Assembly: GCA_030613915.1 (NCBI GenBank) | Contig: JAUWKY010000083.1 | Coordinates: forward strand, 1 to 8,342 | Direction: 5' to 3' | From: Syntrophobacterales bacterium | Lineage (GTDB): Bacteria > Desulfobacterota > Syntrophobacteria > BM002 | Length of the DNA: 8,342 bases | Shown: positions 5,257 through 8,342 of the stretch, piece by piece | How the letters are laid out: each line of letters begins with the position of its first letter | How positions within the stretch are numbered: position 1 is the first letter of the stretch | Notes under the pieces: generated by a model | Database searches by the model: none | What the model was told of the DNA's origin: nothing | What the model saw: the letters and a program-made list of their open reading frames with translations, nothing else | Translations under genes and position numbers: made by a program

Positions 5257-7626
5257 ATGAGCACAGGCACGGAGCGTTCGGCATCGGCAGAAATTCGTGT
5301 CCCCAAGGCCATAATCCGCGAGGACATTCTCCAGAGCTTCCCAGGGCTCTTCGGGACCAAGACGATAAACGGCCGAGAAGTCAATGTAGAACAGGAGATT
5401 GCCGCACTCGCCCAAGAGCTGCATCCCGAGATCGCCGCGGCCCTCACCGCGCGCCGGGCGCTGCTGCGGTCTCCCGCGCCGGTCCGCGAGAAATATGCTT
5501 GGCCGAAGTGGGACGACACCTTTGAGGATCCCGTAACGGGGCAGTTCTGGACATATCGCCAGATCGTCCAGGGCTTGATTGATAATTTTCTCGATCGGGA
5601 CAGCGAGTGGTGCTGGCGGCTCAACGACGAAGTGGACATCCCGAAGGACGCCCACCCGTTGACGAACCCCGGCTTGGAGCTCACCGGGCCGTGGCATCCG
5701 CTGGACATGGCCGTCAAGGCGTTGAATAGCCCGGCCCCCATGAATATGCCGGACTTTGAAGACGCCGCGCCGCCCCATTTCCAGCCAGACGGCGCGCCCG
5801 GGGATCAGCCGTTAGGGATTTTCGCGGCCGTGGAAAACGCCAAACAGATCTTCGAAGGCGCCTGGGCCGACCGCACCTATGAGGTGGTGAAAAAAGGCCG
5901 AACGCGCACGTACAAGATCGACGCGTCCCCGGAGCAGTGGCCGACCCGGTTCGCTCGGCCTCCAAGCATTCACGTGCGGTATGAACACGTCACGGTCAAC
6001 GGCCAACCGGTGCATGGTATGATTCCCATCACCCTCCTCTGGGCGCTCAACAACTATGACGCCCTCTCACGGATCGGCACCGGCCTATACTACTACATCC
6101 CGAAGATTCAGACCCCTCAGGAAGCTCTCATTGTGGAGAAGCTCCTGGCACGGGTGGAAGGTTTGATCGGCGCTCAGGCCGGCACCATCAAGATCAAAGT
6201 CCTCTATGAGGAGGGGAATGCGGGTCGGTTCTTGCCTGCGATCGCCTGGGTCTTGCGACGCAGGCTCCTTGGGACCAACGTCGGCCGCTGGGACTACCTC
6301 GCCAGCATCATTGAGATGTGGAAGGAAGACCCGCAAGGCGTGTTTCCGGATCCACAGTCCATCGGCATGGCCACCCCGAACATGATTGCATATCAGCGTT
6401 ATAACGCGCTGATGATGCTCATGGCCGGCATGAAGAATGGTGAGCTCAGCCAAGGGGCTCCCATTGGTGGGATGGCGGCGGTAATGATCTATCAACCGAC
6501 CGATCCCTATGGCCGCTCGCAGTATAACCCACTGGCCCTGCGGGCGATGGTCATCGACAAAATACGAGAGCGGTTGCTGGGTCTCATCTTTGTGCCCGAG
6601 GAGCCGCCGCCCGCAGGTGAACAGCCCACCCTGGAAGACATCCTTGCCGGTGCGGTGAAGGGACGACTCTACGATACCTATCGGCAAAGCTGGGTTGCCA
6701 GCCCCGAACCGGCTTACGTCGCCGCTGGCAATGCACCTTTGCAGGCTCCCGTGGCGCAGATCCAGGCGATTCTCGATGCGCCGCCAGAGGATGTGGACGT
6801 GAAAGGCAAACCGGTGCCGACGGTCGCCAGTGGTCTCTCGGACGCGGAGCGGCACCTGCTGCAATCCCGCGGCTTGTTGAACCCGCAGGGCAAGATCACA
6901 CCCTGGATCATCACCAAGGACATGTTCAGCGAGCCGGAGAAACTCTTCACGCAAGAGCTCTGGGAAAGTATCTACAGCGTGCCGAAGGGTGAGATCACCA
7001 TTGAGCACATCCAACACGCCTTCTACATGGCGGCGAACTACGGCTTCCAGATTCTCAACGGTAACTTCGCGGCCGCCATCGACGACTACGAGCTTGGGCT
7101 GCGTTTCATGAATGATCTCGCCACCTACCGGATCGATGTGTCGTGGCTGTGGATCCTCATCCATCATCAAGCCGTCATCACCGAGGACGGTTACCTCAAA
7201 GGGCCGGCACTCACCGAGGATGGCCTCATACCGGCTGAGAACGCCTTCGAGGTCAAGGCCGGGACCCGCTTCACCAAGGAGCTGTTCCTGAGGCTGTGGG
7301 ACTACCACAACGAATGGACGTCGGAGTTCTTCTCCGAGCTGGACCGCCAAGGCAATCCAGGCCTCTTTGACCGCGCCAAGGCGCCCGTTATCATGGAGAT
7401 CCTGAAGCGCCAGCTGCTTTCGCCCCGCTACATCCAGCACAGCGCCCGCGTGCTTTTCGTCGTGGCGCAGGCGAACGAGCAGGAGCGCGAGCAGCTTCTC
7501 GAAGCGATCTTCACCCTCTCCCGCGAGGAAGTCGTCAAGCGCGTTCAAGCAGGCACGATGAACAAGTCCGCGTTGGATGCCCACGATTATATCTATGACA
7601 TCTTTCCGGGGATTGAAGGAGAGTAG
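5257..7626 (+). CDS. Enlarged, divergent malate synthase (AceB-type)
   Basis: The 789-residue product has the malate synthase A fold, which condenses acetyl-CoA with glyoxylate to malate in the glyoxylate bypass. Landmarks in order: ELTGP then PDFEDAAPP (141-173, AceB: ITGP then ADFED); VRYEH (240-244, Arg241); YYYIPKIQ (278-285); VLYEE (Glu318); GTNVGRWDY (339-347, Asp346); GGMAA (404-408); SWVASP (478-483); and FMNDLATYRID, where Asp620 aligns with the AceB base Asp447. Trp630 to Gln638 matches the QWIHHQ end of AceB. AceB has about 530 residues; here the N-terminus, the 409-477 loop, the 500-590 linker and the 151-residue tail after 638 are all longer. AAGGAG lies 6 bp before the ATG, and the gene ends with tandem TAG-TAA. 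It is monocistronic and GC-richer than its neighbours, so transfer is possible. A related acyl-CoA lyase activity cannot be excluded. Confidence 0.8.
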   Translation: MSTGTERSASAEIRVPKAIIREDILQSFPGLFGTKTINGREVNVEQEIAALAQELHPEIAAALTARRALLRSPAPVREKYAWPKWDDTFEDPVTGQFWTYRQIVQGLIDNFLDRDSEWCWRLNDEVDIPKDAHPLTNPGLELTGPWHPLDMAVKALNSPAPMNMPDFEDAAPPHFQPDGAPGDQPLGIFAAVENAKQIFEGAWADRTYEVVKKGRTRTYKIDASPEQWPTRFARPPSIHVRYEHVTVNGQPVHGMIPITLLWALNNYDALSRIGTGLYYYIPKIQTPQEALIVEKLLARVEGLIGAQAGTIKIKVLYEEGNAGRFLPAIAWVLRRRLLGTNVGRWDYLASIIEMWKEDPQGVFPDPQSIGMATPNMIAYQRYNALMMLMAGMKNGELSQGAPIGGMAAVMIYQPTDPYGRSQYNPLALRAMVIDKIRERLLGLIFVPEEPPPAGEQPTLEDILAGAVKGRLYDTYRQSWVASPEPAYVAAGNAPLQAPVAQIQAILDAPPEDVDVKGKPVPTVASGLSDAERHLLQSRGLLNPQGKITPWIITKDMFSEPEKLFTQELWESIYSVPKGEITIEHIQHAFYMAANYGFQILNGNFAAAIDDYELGLRFMNDLATYRIDVSWLWILIHHQAVITEDGYLKGPALTEDGLIPAENAFEVKAGTRFTKELFLRLWDYHNEWTSEFFSELDRQGNPGLFDRAKAPVIMEILKRQLLSPRYIQHSARVLFVVAQANEQEREQLLEAIFTLSREEVVKRVQAGTMNKSALDAHDYIYDIFPGIEGE

Positions 7627-7690
7627 TAATCGGCGGTGAGACAAGATGAGGAGCAGAGAAGGGGAGGCCTAAATCTATGGGCCTTGAGCC

Positions 7691-8323
7691 TTATTGCACT
7701 CGAAAGGGCGCGCCATCAGGTCCCAGTTTGATCCCTTCTATCAGCAAGGTAATCTCCACATCATTGCCCACAGCTCCGCCTTGTCCCTCACCAAGTCCAT
7801 AGTTTATGCCGTAATCGCTTCGTTTGATTGCTGTGCTGGCCTCAAAACCGCTGCGATAGCCCCCCCATGGGTCAGGACCGAAGCCGAGAACTTTGAAGGG
7901 CAATTTCACTGAACGGGTCACCCCGTGTATAGTCAGCTCGCCGTACATAAAACCCTCGTTTTTACCGGTGGATTCCACCGAGGTGCTCACAAAGCGTATG
8001 ATCGCGAATTTCTCGACATCAAAAAAATCCTTTGAGAGTAGATGATTGTCTCGTTTCTTATGGTTGGTGTCCACGCTAAACACATTGATTGTGGCCTCCA
8101 CCTTCGACGCCTCCAGATTGTCACGATCGATCCTAATACTTCCGGTAACATTCGAGAAGGTACCCGACACTTTGGAAAACAAATGACGAACCTTGAAATT
8201 CGCCATGCTGTGTACCTTGTCAATCATATAAGTCTCAACCTCCGCACGTGCTGACAGCGGCAGTATGAGAGAGACAACTCCAGCTATCAGCAACGCAGAG
8301 GATAGAATTCTACGGTAGTTCAT
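7691..8323 (-). CDS. YceI-family periplasmic lipid/isoprenoid-binding protein
   Basis: The 210-residue product has a Sec signal peptide (Arg4-Arg5, hydrophobic core 7-23, cleavage after Ser-Ala-Arg-Ala27), followed by the YceI lipocalin-like beta-barrel. Family marks are Tyr-Met-Ile-Asp-Lys-Val-His-Ser-Met-Ala-Asn-Phe at the mature start, then Val-Arg-His-Leu-Phe and Ser-Gly-Thr-Phe. Arg-Asp-Asn-His-Leu...Phe-Phe-Asp-Val mid-domain and Gly-Glu-Leu-Thr-Ile-His-Gly-Val-Thr near residue 130 complete the pattern. YceI proteins bind polyisoprenoids or other long lipids in the periplasm; their exact role is unsettled. Length is normal. A GGGAGG ribosome site lies 7 bp before the ATG (8331-8336). 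The gene converges on the malate synthase gene with a 64-bp gap; a 5-bp stem there (AGGCC 7665-7669 with GGCCT 7680-7684) lacks a T-run, so no terminator is called. Confidence 0.9.
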   Translation of the reverse strand: MNYRRILSSALLIAGVVSLILPLSARAEVETYMIDKVHSMANFKVRHLFSKVSGTFSNVTGSIRIDRDNLEASKVEATINVFSVDTNHKKRDNHLLSKDFFDVEKFAIIRFVSTSVESTGKNEGFMYGELTIHGVTRSVKLPFKVLGFGPDPWGGYRSGFEASTAIKRSDYGINYGLGEGQGGAVGNDVEITLLIEGIKLGPDGAPFRVQ

Positions 8324-8342
8324 GATTCAACCTCCCGTTACG

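Noticed and set aside
5208..5778. Two overlapping minus-strand frames of 177 and 188 codons
   Set aside because: They lie antisense to the conserved N-terminal part of the malate synthase gene, and their arginine- and serine-rich translations look like shadows.
6085..7644. 519-codon open frame on the minus strand covering most of the malate synthase gene
   Set aside because: It has no family features and no good ribosome site. It is explained by GC-biased third positions of the real gene on the plus strand, whose translation aligns with AceB throughout.
7665..7684. Stem AGGCC/GGCCT between the convergent malate synthase and YceI genes as a bidirectional terminator
   Set aside because: The stem is only 5 bp with a 10-base loop and no T-run on either side.

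Overview
The window suggests a Gram-negative bacterium. Two proteins carry Sec signal peptides, one of them a YceI-type periplasmic protein. Intergenic DNA holds palindromic repeats of the REP or MITE type that are common in large proteobacterial genomes. The mix of zinc alcohol dehydrogenases, a ZIP transporter, a transglutaminase-like protein and an unusual malate synthase would fit an environmental deltaproteobacterium (Desulfobacterota) or a neighbouring lineage, but no single gene proves this. There is no rRNA, tRNA, CRISPR array or intact mobile element.

Layout. Positions 1-122 are the tail of a plus-strand gene, possibly uroporphyrinogen-III synthase-like. Next is about 360 bp of non-coding DNA with two adjacent palindromic repeats, then a small secreted protein of unknown function (487-885, +). 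From 4959 down to 921 four genes run on the minus strand: a transglutaminase-like protein, a ZIP-family metal transporter, and two zinc-dependent medium-chain dehydrogenases separated by 2 bp. Upstream of that group, at 5018-5146 on the minus strand, lies a 42-codon open frame that looks like the C-terminal part of a tRNA-binding (EMAP/Trbp111-like) protein, probably a gene remnant. A plus-strand promoter-like sequence and a short direct repeat follow. Next comes a single large gene (5257-7626, +) for an enlarged, divergent malate synthase of the AceB type. A YceI-family gene (7691-8323, -) converges on it and closes the window.

How the genes may work together. The two dehydrogenases are almost certainly co-transcribed. 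Each has complete catalytic and structural zinc ligand sets, and a ZIP transporter lies just upstream on the same strand, so coupling of zinc supply to zinc enzymes is plausible but inferred. The malate synthase-like protein keeps the Arg, Glu, Asp and base-Asp positions expected for acetyl-CoA condensation with an oxo-acid. It is about 250 residues longer than E. coli AceB and diverges around the family signature. No isocitrate lyase lies nearby, so its true substrate is open. It is the most interesting gene here. I found no clear evidence for a wholly new multigene system.
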